This document shows, piece after piece, positions 1-9,333 of a DNA stretch of 64,000 nucleotides. The notes below the pieces were generated by a model that did not search any database, was not told the origin of the DNA, and saw only the letters and a list, made by a program, of their open reading frames with translations. This DNA comes from Chryseobacterium sp. 52 (GTDB lineage Bacteria; Bacteroidota; Bacteroidia; Flavobacteriales; Weeksellaceae), in contig NZ_PEEX01000001.1 of NCBI RefSeq assembly GCF_002754245.1, forward strand, positions 2,708,001 to 2,772,000, read 5' to 3'. The position numbers and the translations under genes are program-made. Numbering within the stretch: the stretch's first letter is position 1; each line of letters begins with the position of its first letter.

Positions 1-114
1 CAGGATAAAATTGATCAACTGGAAAAACAGAATACAGATTTAGGAAATTCCGTTTTAGAAATTAAGCAGCTGAAAGACCAGTTTTTGAAGATGAAATCCA
101 GTGCCACCCATTAA
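1..114 (+). CDS. 3' end of an upstream gene, coiled-coil C-terminus
   Basis: Frame 1 is open from the window edge to a TAA at 112-114 and gives 37 residues. The peptide is rich in Gln, Lys, Leu and Glu with heptad-like spacing (DKIDQLEKQN, LKDQFLKMKS), as in a C-terminal coiled coil. The gene ends about 10 bases before the RHS start, so the two are probably co-transcribed. In related bacteria the gene upstream of such RHS proteins is often a secreted tail-fibre-like protein that ends in a coiled coil. That identity is inference, because only the tail is visible. Confidence 0.6.
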   Translation, partial: QDKIDQLEKQNTDLGNSVLEIKQLKDQFLKMKSSATH

Positions 115-124
115 TTTTAAGAAG

Positions 125-3100
125 ATGTATAAAAAAATATATATAAGCTTAGGATTGCTCTGGGGCCTTCATCACTACGGACAGGTTGTGTTGACTTCCC
201 CTCCGGTTCCCAATACCGAAGTGGGCGATCCCCAAAGCATACGCCTGCTTCCCGGGTTCAACTTTAATTCTGTCAATGGAACATTTCGGGCCTATATCGG
301 AGGATCTTCTTCCCATAATCCCGGAACCTATACCCCCATTACCGTTGACTATTCTGCCACTATACCCAATACTGAAAATTATATCTATACCCGACAGTAT
401 TTAGTCCCAACCGAAGTTTCAGATGGATCGCTGCAACAGATACAGAGTGTTCAGTTTTTTGACGGCCTCGGAAGACCCAAGCAGGCAGTCAGTATCAAAT
501 CTACCCCTACCGGGAAAGATATGGTGACGCCTATTCCTTATGACGGATTCGGCAGACAGGTAGACAGCTGGCTTCCCGTTCCCATGTCTTCCCAGAGCGG
601 CAATATCCAGAGCGGAGTAGAAAGCAGTGCTACTGCCTATTATCAGTCAAACGACATCAATGATTCCTCTCCTTTCAGCCATAAGAATTTAGAAAATTCA
701 CCGCTTGACAGGATTTTAAGTCAGAACAATCCCGGATCAGACTGGCAGAACAAACCCGTTGTTTTCGGGTATGATACCAATACAGCCGGCGAGGTGAAAA
801 AGTATACCACCGTTACCAGCTGGGTAGATGGAGCTACCTCCTCCGAATTAAGTCTGTCCGGAACTTACGACGCAGCACAGCTGTACAAAAATACCGTTAC
901 CGATGAAGACAACAGTAAAACCATAGAATTTAAAAACGGTAGGGGACAAACTCTATTGGTCAGAAAAGCCATCAGTGCTTCAGAAAATGCAGACACCTAT
1001 TATGTGTATAATGAATTTGACCAGCTGGCCTTTGTGATTCCCCCGTTGGCTTCCGCTTCCGTATCATTGTCAGCCTCCGCTCTCTATCACCTCTGCTATC
1101 AGTATAAATATGATGGCAGGAGCAGACTCGTAGAAAAGAAACTTCCAGGAAAAGGTTGGGAACAGATGGTATACAACAAAAAAGACCAGATAATTCTCTA
1201 TCGGGATACTGTTTTAAAAAATGGAATCACCAATTTTACCGCTGATCAGTCCTGGACTTTTACGAAATACGATCAGTTTGGAAGAGTTACCTACACCGGT
1301 ATTTCAAGGGACGGTACTCCGAGACAGAACATCCAGAATTATGTCGATAATCAGGCTGCGAATGTCTCTTATGAAGCCCGTGGAGGAAGTTTTACCTTGA
1401 ATGGCATGACCCTGGAATATGGAAACGTTTCCTATCCTACCAGTATCGATAAGATTCTTGCTGTCAGTTACTATGATACCTATCCTCAGGGTGCTCCTGC
1501 AGTTCCCGGGACCATTTTAGGTCAGGACGTCTTGCCCCAGACCATCCAGAGTTCAAATGTCAGTACCAAAAGCTTACCTACAGCTTCTTATGTAAGAAAT
1601 GTTGAAAATGAAAGCTGGACAAAAGCATATACCTATTATGACAAGAAAGGCAGAGCAATCTCTACCCATTCTGTGAATCATCTCGGAGGCTATACCAAAA
1701 CCGAAAGCTTTCTGAAATTTTCAGGCGTACCGGAATATACCCTTACCCAGCATCAGAGAGTTGCGGGCGGTACGACAATCAACACCAAAGAAACCTTTGA
1801 ATACGATCATCAGGAAAGACTTGTAAGACATTGGCATGAAGTTAACGGAGGGACTAAAGAACTCCTTGCCGAAAACCTGTACAACGATCTGGGTCAGGTA
1901 CAGACCAAAAATGTAGGAAATACAACCGGCAGTCCGCTGCAGAGTGTCAAATATGCATACAACATCAGAGGGTGGCTTACAAAAGTCAATGACCCTTCCA
2001 ACCTGCAGAATAAACTCTTTGCCTACGAACTAAGGTACAGCAGACCTGACAGTCAGTTTTCTGGTTCCGCAAGATACAACGGAAATATCTCCCAGATGTC
2101 GTGGATTACCCAAAGTGATGCCGTACTGAGAAACTACTCCTATGAGTATGATGCCCTTAACCGACTTAAAGAAGGCCGTTTCTGGGATGCCATGAACCTA
2201 AGCAGAGGAGAATACCATGAACAGCTTACCTACGATCTGAACGGGAACATTAAAACCCTGCTCAGAAGAGGAAAACAGCTTCCCGGCTATACCGCTCCCG
2301 AAGTGATGGATGACCTGGAATACCATTATGAAAATGGCGAACAGAGTAATAAATTAGCCTATCTTAAAGAGGTGGGAACGGGTAATGCCTTAAGCGGCTA
2401 TCCGCTTTCATCAGGAAGTACAGGAAGTACCATTGGCTATGATCTCAACGGAAATATGACCACCCAGCAGGATAAAAGTATTTCCTCCATTCAATATAAT
2501 TATCTAAATTTACCTGGGAAGGTTATCCAAAACTCCAAAGTCACCGATTACACCTACAGAGCAGATGGGGTGAAGGTGAAAAAGATCTTCGGTACAGAAA
2601 CGACGGATTATTTAGATGGTTTCCAGTATGAAAACGGAACGTTGAAATTCTTACCCACAGCAGAAGGTTATTTTAATTTTGAGACCGGGAAGTATGTGTA
2701 CAATTATACCGACCATTTAGGAAATACCAGATTGAGCTACTTTAAAAACGGCTCAGGAGCAGAGATCATTGAGGAGAGTAATTATTATCCTTTTGGATTA
2801 AAGCATGAGGGGTATAATGTTATGTTGGGGAACCCTGCATATAAATACAAGTACAATGGGAAGGAACTGCAGGAGACTGGTATGTATGATTATGGAGCGA
2901 GGATGTATATGCCGGATCTTGGGAGATGGGGCGTTGTTGACCCACTAGCGGAAGAATACCGTAGATTTTCACCGTATAACTATACTGTAAATAACCCTGT
3001 AAGATTTACTGATCCTGATGGAATGCAAATTGCTCCAGGTAGCCAAGAACAGTGGGATAAGCATAAAAAAGATGTACAGGATAAAAAATCTGAATTAGAA

Positions 3101-3727
3101 ACTACAAAATCAGGATTAGCTCAAAAAGCTAAAGATGAGGGATGGAGCTCTAAAAAATTGTCACGACAGGAGAATAGATTATCTGAAAGAATTTTGAGTT
3201 TAGGAGGCTCATTGGACAATATGGGTGTACTTGAGCAGAGTGATAATGTATATGCATTAGAAAACTCCAATGGAAAAGACGGGATTACCCATTATGATTC
3301 TAATACAGGAAATATAAATCTTAGTTTTGATGGTAGTACAGGTGAATTTATTCATGAAATGACTCATGGATATCAATTCGAGACAGGCTCATTGGTGTTA
3401 TATAATAGTGGTTATTCTGCTGATGATCTTCATGATGAAGTAGGAGCTTATCAAGCACAATTTGCATATGATCCCAATAATCATAATTTTATAAAAACGA
3501 ATGTATCTGCTTGGGATAGCAATAAAATTCAAAGCACGTCTGAAATTACAACTAGCTGGGTTGGAAATATGAGAAGTGGAATATATAGCAGTCATCCTAA
3601 CACACAGGTTACCTTATCAACTTCAAGAGAAGCTTTACTAAAGATTTATCCAAAGGCTAATCTTCCCCAAAATTACTCTATTATGAAAGATCCAAATGTT
3701 GTAATTCCAAAAAGATTTTCAAAATGA
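125..3727 (+). CDS. Full-length secreted RHS-repeat polymorphic toxin (DUF6443 type) with HExxH tip
   Basis: A protein of about 1,200 residues. I place the start at ATG 125 (MYKKIYISLGLLWG...), because this gives a normal Sec signal peptide; an in-frame GTG at 101 would overlap the upstream gene. After the signal comes a DUF6443-like N-terminal region (FFDGLGRPKQ, YDGFGRQVD). Many YD/RHS repeats follow (YDLNGN, YEYDALNRL). The conserved RHS core ends in MYDYGARMYMPDLGRWG, DPLAE and DPDG near residue 975. The remaining ~225 residues differ from the other cassettes and form the toxin tip. The tip holds HEMTH at residues 1077-1081 and a DEVGAYQ segment about 25 residues later, as in zinc metallopeptidases. 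The stop overlaps the next start (ATGA at 3724). The protein is likely surface-exposed or exported; target unknown. Confidence 0.85.
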   Translation: MYKKIYISLGLLWGLHHYGQVVLTSPPVPNTEVGDPQSIRLLPGFNFNSVNGTFRAYIGGSSSHNPGTYTPITVDYSATIPNTENYIYTRQYLVPTEVSDGSLQQIQSVQFFDGLGRPKQAVSIKSTPTGKDMVTPIPYDGFGRQVDSWLPVPMSSQSGNIQSGVESSATAYYQSNDINDSSPFSHKNLENSPLDRILSQNNPGSDWQNKPVVFGYDTNTAGEVKKYTTVTSWVDGATSSELSLSGTYDAAQLYKNTVTDEDNSKTIEFKNGRGQTLLVRKAISASENADTYYVYNEFDQLAFVIPPLASASVSLSASALYHLCYQYKYDGRSRLVEKKLPGKGWEQMVYNKKDQIILYRDTVLKNGITNFTADQSWTFTKYDQFGRVTYTGISRDGTPRQNIQNYVDNQAANVSYEARGGSFTLNGMTLEYGNVSYPTSIDKILAVSYYDTYPQGAPAVPGTILGQDVLPQTIQSSNVSTKSLPTASYVRNVENESWTKAYTYYDKKGRAISTHSVNHLGGYTKTESFLKFSGVPEYTLTQHQRVAGGTTINTKETFEYDHQERLVRHWHEVNGGTKELLAENLYNDLGQVQTKNVGNTTGSPLQSVKYAYNIRGWLTKVNDPSNLQNKLFAYELRYSRPDSQFSGSARYNGNISQMSWITQSDAVLRNYSYEYDALNRLKEGRFWDAMNLSRGEYHEQLTYDLNGNIKTLLRRGKQLPGYTAPEVMDDLEYHYENGEQSNKLAYLKEVGTGNALSGYPLSSGSTGSTIGYDLNGNMTTQQDKSISSIQYNYLNLPGKVIQNSKVTDYTYRADGVKVKKIFGTETTDYLDGFQYENGTLKFLPTAEGYFNFETGKYVYNYTDHLGNTRLSYFKNGSGAEIIEESNYYPFGLKHEGYNVMLGNPAYKYKYNGKELQETGMYDYGARMYMPDLGRWGVVDPLAEEYRRFSPYNYTVNNPVRFTDPDGMQIAPGSQEQWDKHKKDVQDKKSELETTKSGLAQKAKDEGWSSKKLSRQENRLSERILSLGGSLDNMGVLEQSDNVYALENSNGKDGITHYDSNTGNINLSFDGSTGEFIHEMTHGYQFETGSLVLYNSGYSADDLHDEVGAYQAQFAYDPNNHNFIKTNVSAWDSNKIQSTSEITTSWVGNMRSGIYSSHPNTQVTLSTSREALLKIYPKANLPQNYSIMKDPNVVIPKRFSK

Positions 3728-4095
3728 AAAAGATAATTAGTTTATTAGTGATTCTATTTTTTGTAAGTTGTACATTGCAGAACAGAATAGCTCCTGAGAG
3801 CTTCAAAGGTAATTATACATATGTTGATAGCAAACAATTTCTAAAAATAGAAATACTTGACAATAATGCAATCACTATAGAGAAAAAAGTTGAAGCAAAT
3901 AGAGTCAAATGCATTGGTAATTATAAAATTATTTCAAAGAAAAAGATTAAAGTTAATTGTATGGATGAAAGGAATATGCACGAAGCAAATAGTATTATTG
4001 ATTTTGTTCCTTTAAGATTTGATATAAAGAATGAAAGAGTTTATTTAGGATCAAATATAATCAAATATAAAAATTTGATATTGAAAAAAGAATGA
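3724..4095 (+). CDS. Small lipoprotein, candidate immunity protein for the first RHS tip
   Basis: A 123-residue protein with an N-terminal lipoprotein signal; the lipobox is FVSC around residues 13-16. The mature part is basic and beta-rich, with no domain I recognise. Its ATG overlaps the RHS stop codon by four bases, so it is translationally coupled to the toxin. Coupling, small size and position directly after a variable RHS tip are the usual signs of an immunity gene. A lipoprotein would act at the periplasmic face of a membrane, which fits a toxin that acts in the envelope. Function is inferred from context only. Confidence 0.65.
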   Translation: MKKIISLLVILFFVSCTLQNRIAPESFKGNYTYVDSKQFLKIEILDNNAITIEKKVEANRVKCIGNYKIISKKKIKVNCMDERNMHEANSIIDFVPLRFDIKNERVYLGSNIIKYKNLILKKE

Positions 4096-4125
4096 CAAAG
4101 CGGACTTGTAGTCTGTGGCTGATAA

Positions 4126-4163
4126 TAACAAAAAACCTCGCAATTTTGCGAGGTTTTTTGTTA
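4126..4163 (+). terminator. Rho-independent terminator after the first toxin-immunity pair
   Basis: The stem AACCTCGCA/TGCGAGGTT has a short T-rich loop, A-rich sequence before it and a T run after it. It lies 30 bases downstream of the lipoprotein stop. The symmetric A/T flanks could let it work in both directions. Confidence 0.75.
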
Positions 4164-4510
4164 TAAAAGCGTTCTGTTTTGTATGAGGAAACGGAACTAC
4201 ATTGCCATAATGTTTTTAAGTTTAGAAGATTTGATAAAAGCAGCGATAATAGCAAATATGTGAGTTTTGGTATACCCCGTTCCCGCACGATTATAAAACA
4301 GCTACATTTAAAACAATTACTATTAGAATTAAAATAGAAGGATTATGACATCAGAAAGGGATAATAAAGATTTGGTAAATCGAGCGTCATACTCTCGTCC
4401 CAATACAGCAGACAATTATTTATAAATAGATCTGAGGAATTACAATCTTATCGAATTTTTTTAAATTTTTATAATTAAAAAAAGAATATTTTAGATGTTC
4501 AAATTAGCAA

Positions 4511-5070
4511 GATAAATGCATTTCCTCCATTCAATATAATTATCTAAATTTACCTGGGAAGGTTACCCAAAACTCCAAAGTCACCGATTATACCTACAGA
4601 GCAGATGGGGTAAAGGTGAAAAAGATCTTCGGTACAGAAACGACGGATTATTTAGATGGTTTCCAGTATGAAAACGGAACGTTGAAATTCTTACCCACAG
4701 CAGAAGGTTATTTTAATTTTGAGACCGGGAAGTATGTGTACAATTATACTGACCATTTAGGAAATACCAGATTGAGCTACTATAAAAACGACTCAGGAGC
4801 AGAGATCATTGAGGAGAGTAATTATTATCCTTTTGGATTAAAGCATGAGGGGTATAATGTTATGTTGGGAAATCCTGCGTATAAATATAAGTACAACGGA
4901 AAGGAGTTACAGGAGACCAGAATGTATGATTATGGAGCGAGGTTCTATATGCCGGAGATTGGAAGATGGGGTGTTGTGGATCCGTTGGCGGAGAAGATGC
5001 GTCGTCATAGTCCTTATAACTATGCGTTTGATAATCCTGTAAGGTTCATCGACCCAGACGGAAGACAAGC
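4511..5070 (+). repeat. Duplicated RHS core segment, second copy
   Basis: This stretch repeats about 2471-3030 of the full-length rhs gene with only scattered differences, mostly silent or single changes. It starts abruptly inside the RHS core and has no signal peptide, promoter or ATG start. Identity falls near the DPDG motif, where the toxin tips diverge. A third copy begins near 6820, and a decayed one near 11735. This is the arrangement of displaced (orphan) RHS tips, which can recombine with the full-length gene through the shared core. Confidence 0.85.
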
Positions 5071-5623
5071 AGATGATTGGCGAAACAAAAATGGACAGTT
5101 AGTTTATGACCCCAAAGCTAACGATGGAAAAGGAGCGTATACAAAGTTTGCTACTGATAAAGACAAAGCATATGGAGATGGTTTGAAAAATTCAGGTAAT
5201 ACAGGTGTCACACAATTTGATCAATTAGTAACTTCAAAGTTACCAACTACTGTAGAATATAGTAAAGAAAACCACCCTTTTTCAATGGGAGAAACGCATC
5301 CAATTGAGAAAGATGGCAAACTTGTAGGTTTTGAGATTACAATATATGAGGGATCTAGTGAAGATGCCTTTAAAAATCCAGACAAAGTTTTAAATTCTGA
5401 GGAAGCAGATAATGTGAAGAAGGGAAATTTAAGTGCTTTTGATATATCAACTTCAACTTTTGGTCATGAGATTGCCCATGCAAATGAAAAAACCCACCAA
5501 CTACTTAAGAAACAAGAAGAAACTGGTATTGTTGACCCTAAAAATAACAGCGAAACAATGCCAACAGCTATAGGAAAACAGATTTTTAAAGAATTGAGAG
5601 ATAATAAAATTAAAAATAAATAA
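4616..5623 (+). CDS. Orphan RHS core fragment with second HExxH toxin tip
   Basis: The reading frame is open from 4508 but has no ATG. The first usable start is GTG 4616 (MKKIFGTETTDYL), in the middle of the RHS core. The first ~145 residues repeat the core through DPLAE and DPDG. The last ~190 residues are a different tip, starting QADDWRNKNG. That tip contains GHEIAHANEKTH with HEIAH at residues 284-288, a zinc metallopeptidase-like motif in a sequence otherwise unlike the first tip. Without its own signal peptide the protein is probably silent until recombined onto the full-length gene. It could also simply be a relic. The stop is followed two bases later by the next ATG. Confidence 0.75.
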   Translation: MKKIFGTETTDYLDGFQYENGTLKFLPTAEGYFNFETGKYVYNYTDHLGNTRLSYYKNDSGAEIIEESNYYPFGLKHEGYNVMLGNPAYKYKYNGKELQETRMYDYGARFYMPEIGRWGVVDPLAEKMRRHSPYNYAFDNPVRFIDPDGRQADDWRNKNGQLVYDPKANDGKGAYTKFATDKDKAYGDGLKNSGNTGVTQFDQLVTSKLPTTVEYSKENHPFSMGETHPIEKDGKLVGFEITIYEGSSEDAFKNPDKVLNSEEADNVKKGNLSAFDISTSTFGHEIAHANEKTHQLLKKQEETGIVDPKNNSETMPTAIGKQIFKELRDNKIKNK

Positions 5624-5625
5624 TT

Positions 5626-6510
5626 ATGAATAAGTGCTTTATTATTGTCTTACTCTTTTTAGTTACTTGTTGTAAATCTCAAAATATTACCACGTTTTCT
5701 CAATTAGAAAACAATATTAGAGAAATACTTTTTCAAAAAGGTTATATATCACAAAATGCGTATTCTCAAAAAAAAGGTTTTACTATTTATGGAACTTATC
5801 AAAGAAAAGTTGATGAAAAAAAGTTACGAAATGGTATATATGATCTTTATTTAGGAAATCATAGTCCTCAATTCAAATTTATTTACGAGCGAAATAAAAT
5901 TATTTTTTTAGATATTTATTCTTTTAAGAATTTTTTAGAATCAATGAGAACACAAATGATTTATTTATTTGAACAAAGATATTGTAGAGAAATTATTGTT
6001 GATTATGTAAAGAGATTGATTAGAACACATTACAGTTTTAATAGAAATCCAAGAGATCTGTTTAATAAAAATTGTGAATTTCCAGAAAAAAGAATACCAA
6101 GTACATTTTATTTAAATGAAATTAAGAGTAAAATTATTACCGAAATTGCGCAGAAAGAGGATTTAAAAAAAGGAAATTTGCAACTTGAAAAAATTGAAAA
6201 CATTGCAGTTGGTGAGTTAAGTATATATTTTGGTATTAATGAGAAAGAAAAATTGGAAGAAGGAATTTATAGTTATGTTAATATAAATTCTAGTGTTTCT
6301 AATAATAGTTATTTTATCCTAAATGGAAATGATATTAAGTTTTTGAAAATGGATTCAGATGAATCATTCATTAAATCAATTCAAGAAATAATTTTATTTG
6401 GAGAAGATAAAAATATATGTTCTGAAAAAACTATTTGGTATATCGAACAATTATTTTCAAATTATATGGAAGACTCTTGTCTTTCTAAAGTTACGAAAGA
6501 TTTGCCGTAA
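5626..6510 (+). CDS. Putative lipoprotein, candidate immunity protein for the second tip
   Basis: A 294-residue protein starting MNKCFIIVLLFLVTCCKSQN, with a lipobox LVTC and a second adjacent Cys. The mature protein is Lys- and Ile-rich with no recognised domain. Two similar halves may be present: the segments around GIYDLYLG and GIYSYVNI both follow a KKLRN- or KEKLEE-like stretch. That would suggest an internal duplication. It starts two bases after the second RHS tip, which supports an immunity role. Its base composition is more AT-rich than the RHS core, as expected for a swapped-in tip/immunity pair. Confidence 0.6.
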   Translation: MNKCFIIVLLFLVTCCKSQNITTFSQLENNIREILFQKGYISQNAYSQKKGFTIYGTYQRKVDEKKLRNGIYDLYLGNHSPQFKFIYERNKIIFLDIYSFKNFLESMRTQMIYLFEQRYCREIIVDYVKRLIRTHYSFNRNPRDLFNKNCEFPEKRIPSTFYLNEIKSKIITEIAQKEDLKKGNLQLEKIENIAVGELSIYFGINEKEKLEEGIYSYVNINSSVSNNSYFILNGNDIKFLKMDSDESFIKSIQEIILFGEDKNICSEKTIWYIEQLFSNYMEDSCLSKVTKDLP

Positions 6511-6603
6511 ACAATTTTTAAATTTAATTATAACGGAAATGCAGGAGCAGGAAATGCTAATTACAATTATCCCGCTTTTCATTCTATGATAAAAAACAAA
6601 TAA
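6511..6603 (+). pseudogene. Possible remnant of a further RHS tip C-terminus
   Basis: Directly after the preceding stop, and in the same frame, 30 codons run to TAA 6601-6603. They read ...FNYNGNAGAGNANYNYP, then AFHSMIKNK. This recalls the third tip's INGKGAKASYEYVPSFHS. It may be the last piece of a lost toxin tip. The match is short and made by eye. Confidence 0.3.
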
Positions 6604-6727
6604 AAACTGTTAAATTTTAGCAATCCCCTGCTGCTGAACGAATCCTTTCGTGTGGCTTTTTCTTGTAATATTTGTTTTTTTTGTACAAACCCTTGCTACC
6701 GCACGATTGCATCGTGTGGCAGACAAA

Positions 6728-6758
6728 AACAACCCCTCGCAACTTGCGAGGGGTTGTT
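6728..6758 (+). terminator. Inverted repeat / terminator between RHS cassettes
   Basis: The perfect stem AACAACCCCTCGCAA/TTGCGAGGGGTTGTT has almost no loop and T-rich sequence after it. A near-identical copy lies at 11633-11663, within a longer duplicated spacer. Confidence 0.65.
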
Positions 6759-6858
6759 ATCATTTCATATTTGAAAACCATTATATTTACAATTTATAAT
6801 ATGGTTTAAACTGTATTCAAAACTCGAAATAACCGATTACACCTACAGAGCAGATGGA

Positions 6859-7875
6859 GTGAAGATGAAAAAGATCTTCGGTACAGAAACGACGGATTAT
6901 TTAGATGGTTTCCAGTATGAAAACGGAACGTTGAAGTTCTTACCCACAGCAGAAGGTTATTTTAATTTTGAGACCGGTAAGTATGTATATAACTACACCG
7001 ACCATTTAGGGAACACCAGATTGAGCTATTTTAAAAACGGTTCAGGAGCAGAGATCATTGAGGAGAGTAATTATTATCCTTTTGGGTTAAAGCATGAGGG
7101 GTATAATGTTATGTTGGGGAACCCTGCGTATAAATACAAGTACAACGTGAAAGAACTTCAGGAGACCGGAATGTATGATTATGGGGCTAGAATGTATATG
7201 TCGGATATTGGAAGATGGGGAGTGGTGGATCCGCTGGCGGAGAGAACTTTACAGCCTTACGTATATGCTAACAACAATCCGATACGCTTTGCAGATCCAA
7301 CAGGAATACAGGGTGAAGATTGGGTAAAAAGAGGGAATCAAATTTTTTATGATGCTGAAGTTACAAACCAACAGCAAGCAACTGATAAGTATGGAAATAA
7401 TGTACTGCATTTAGGTGAAGGCTCTCCTGTTACAAGTACTACAAATGGACAAGCAGATAGTGAGTTTCAATATACATTGCACAATAATGGCACGGTTACG
7501 AATGCAAGTTGCGGAACAATGGATAATTCTCAAAATATCAGTGCAAGAAATTTAACAGTTTTTAGTAATTGTACAGACTGTTTAAACCCTGGCTCGCTTT
7601 ATAAAAATTTATTTGGACTTACTTATCCTGGTGGAGATAATCCTATTACTTATGGCATCAACGGAAAAGGAGCAAAAGCTAGTTACGAATATGTGCCTAG
7701 TTTTCATTCAGAATATCCTGCAATTGGTTACAATAGAAGATATGATAATTTAGGAACGGCGGGTGCATTAGGTTTATTAACAGATACAAGGTCAATTGGA
7801 GTCGGTTTAGGACTGGCAGCTCTTCCAAAAACAATATATAAATTAAGGCGCCTACGTATAATGTTACACCACTAA
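6859..7875 (+). pseudogene. Third orphan RHS core + tip cassette, interrupted by a transposon
   Basis: The frame starts at GTG 6859 (MKMKKIFGTETTDYL) and repeats the RHS core for ~150 residues, ending in DPLAERTLQPYVYANNNP and DPTG. The tip (IQGEDWVKRGNQ...) has three close cysteines (NCTDCLNPG and an earlier SCGT) and I recognise no family. Codons after 7846 belong to an inserted element, so the last nine or so residues (RRLRIMLHH) are not native. Removing 7847-10895 (element plus one target copy) joins KTIYKL in frame to NSNKNGGTGAML and a stop at 10979-10981. The original product was therefore about 357 residues, and a lipoprotein gene follows it at 10984. Like cassette two, it lacks a signal peptide. 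Confidence 0.8.
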
Positions 7876-7880
7876 AAATT
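7847..7880 (+). repeat. Left terminal inverted repeat of the IS1595-like element
   Basis: This 34-bp end starts GGCGCCTACGTATAATG and is the exact reverse complement of 10854-10887. The preceding eight bases, TAAATTAA (7839-7846), are the target duplication. Confidence 0.93.
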
Positions 7881-7931
7881 CTACAAAGATTCTTCTGAGT
7901 CTTTGTATTTTTTATTTATATGTAAGGTTGT

Positions 7932-8846
7932 TTATTTTGCTGTTAACTTCCCATAAGTCAAACTACAAATCAAATGCATGAATCTTTCGCTAGGACTCAT
8001 CTTTCTTGTATTATGTTTAAAGACAAATTCGTTGATATATAATTGTAAATGTTTCTTTGAAGTTACTCTATAAACACCAATAATTGCTCCTTTTACACGA
8101 GTCCAGAAATTCTCAATACAGTTTGTGCTTGCATTACCATTCACATATTCTTTCTTTCCATGATTAACTATTGAGTGATTGTAAAACTTATGCAAACCAT
8201 TATAAGCTTTCCATTCATCAGTAAAAACCGTATCGCCTAAATTAACTGTTCTAAAAATAAAAGGTTCTAAATGATAGCTACTAACTGTTGGAACCACTCT
8301 AGCAACTACTTTTCCACCACGTTGAATTAATCCCAATACAGGAACTTTATCTTTAAAACTTCTTCCTTGTGAATTTTTTACCTTCTTATCAGCATGACGA
8401 TTTTTATTTTTCCCACCTACATACGTTTCATCAATTTCCACTTCTCCTGATAAAAAGTGATTATTTTCAAATGCAGAACAAGCTCTTAATCTTTTAAGAA
8501 TAAACCAGGTTGTTTTCTGTGTCAAACACATATCCCTTTCTAATTGCTTGGACGATAAACCACCCTTGTGACTTGTGAATAACCATATTGCAATAAACCA
8601 ATCTTGAAGTTTAAGATTTGAGTTCTTAAATAAACCAATATTTCTTATGGTAAAATATTTTCCCGTGTTCTTACACTTGTATTTATTGCCTTTACATTTA
8701 TAGATTTTTGATGTCTTATCAAACGGTGAAACTGGATTTCCGTTCCAAAAAATCTCTTCTAAGAAATTTATGCACTTTTGTTCATCTGAAAATGTCAAAA
8801 TTAATTCCTTTAATGATCTAATTTTTAACCCATTAAAAATATTCAT
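7932..8846 (-). CDS. IS1595 family transposase
   Basis: A 304-residue DDE-type transposase of the ISXO2-like class. The N-terminal ~100 residues are a zinc-ribbon/helix region (KCKGNKYKCKNTGKYF). The catalytic core has EIDETYVGG, a second Asp in FTDEWKAYNG, and the C-terminal NCIENFWTRVKG with the final acidic/Asn site. The length is normal for the family. It reads toward the left end of the element, with its stop 52 bases inside the left inverted repeat. It looks intact, so the element may still move. Confidence 0.92.
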   Translation of the reverse strand: MNIFNGLKIRSLKELILTFSDEQKCINFLEEIFWNGNPVSPFDKTSKIYKCKGNKYKCKNTGKYFTIRNIGLFKNSNLKLQDWFIAIWLFTSHKGGLSSKQLERDMCLTQKTTWFILKRLRACSAFENNHFLSGEVEIDETYVGGKNKNRHADKKVKNSQGRSFKDKVPVLGLIQRGGKVVARVVPTVSSYHLEPFIFRTVNLGDTVFTDEWKAYNGLHKFYNHSIVNHGKKEYVNGNASTNCIENFWTRVKGAIIGVYRVTSKKHLQLYINEFVFKHNTRKMSPSERFMHLICSLTYGKLTAK

Positions 8847-9333
8847 ATCTTCTATTGTTAGAAGTATACTATCCGTAAATGTGTGTTTATTATAAGATGA
8901 AAGCGCTAATGTTGCGCTAAAAAAACATCAGTCATGAAAAAACTCTTTATATTTGTTCAAAATTATGGATATAGCATATCCTAATAAGACATTTACGAAC
9001 ACATAGAACGCTTGTCTAACGACATTCCTCAAGAAAATCTGGTACATTTAATTGGAGGGAATATGTTAGCAACTTTCATGTCATATCTATATGGCATGGG
9101 GCTGCTGCATTTTCGACTCCAACGGTTTACCAGAACCTTCTTGATAGAATTTGCTAGTAGTCCTCATGCTTTCTTTATTTACAAATAACTCTTTTTCGGG
9201 ACTGAGAAGAAATTAAATCACATTTATGATTAACTCAATTATGGATTTCCGTAAGGAAATGAACTCTTTACAAAATAGCTTTGTGAAGTCTAACACTATG
9301 AATGAAATTCTATTAAAAATCAAACTTTAAATC
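8847..9333. other. Gene-poor stretch inside the transposon
   Basis: These 487 bases separate the transposase from the passenger genes. One plus frame is open at 8985-9188 (66 codons, ...NDIPQENLVHLIGG...), but it follows a stop directly and has no convincing start. It could be a gene remnant. Otherwise I see only AT-rich sequence, which must contain the divergent promoters. Confidence 0.4.

Noticed and set aside
4845..5042. 65-residue alternative-frame product in the RHS core
   Set aside because: An out-of-frame shadow of the RHS core rich in Arg/Met; the same shadow is absent from the other core copies.
8985..9188. 66-codon open frame inside the transposon
   Set aside because: It follows a stop immediately, lacks a start with a plausible context and matches no family; kept only as a note.
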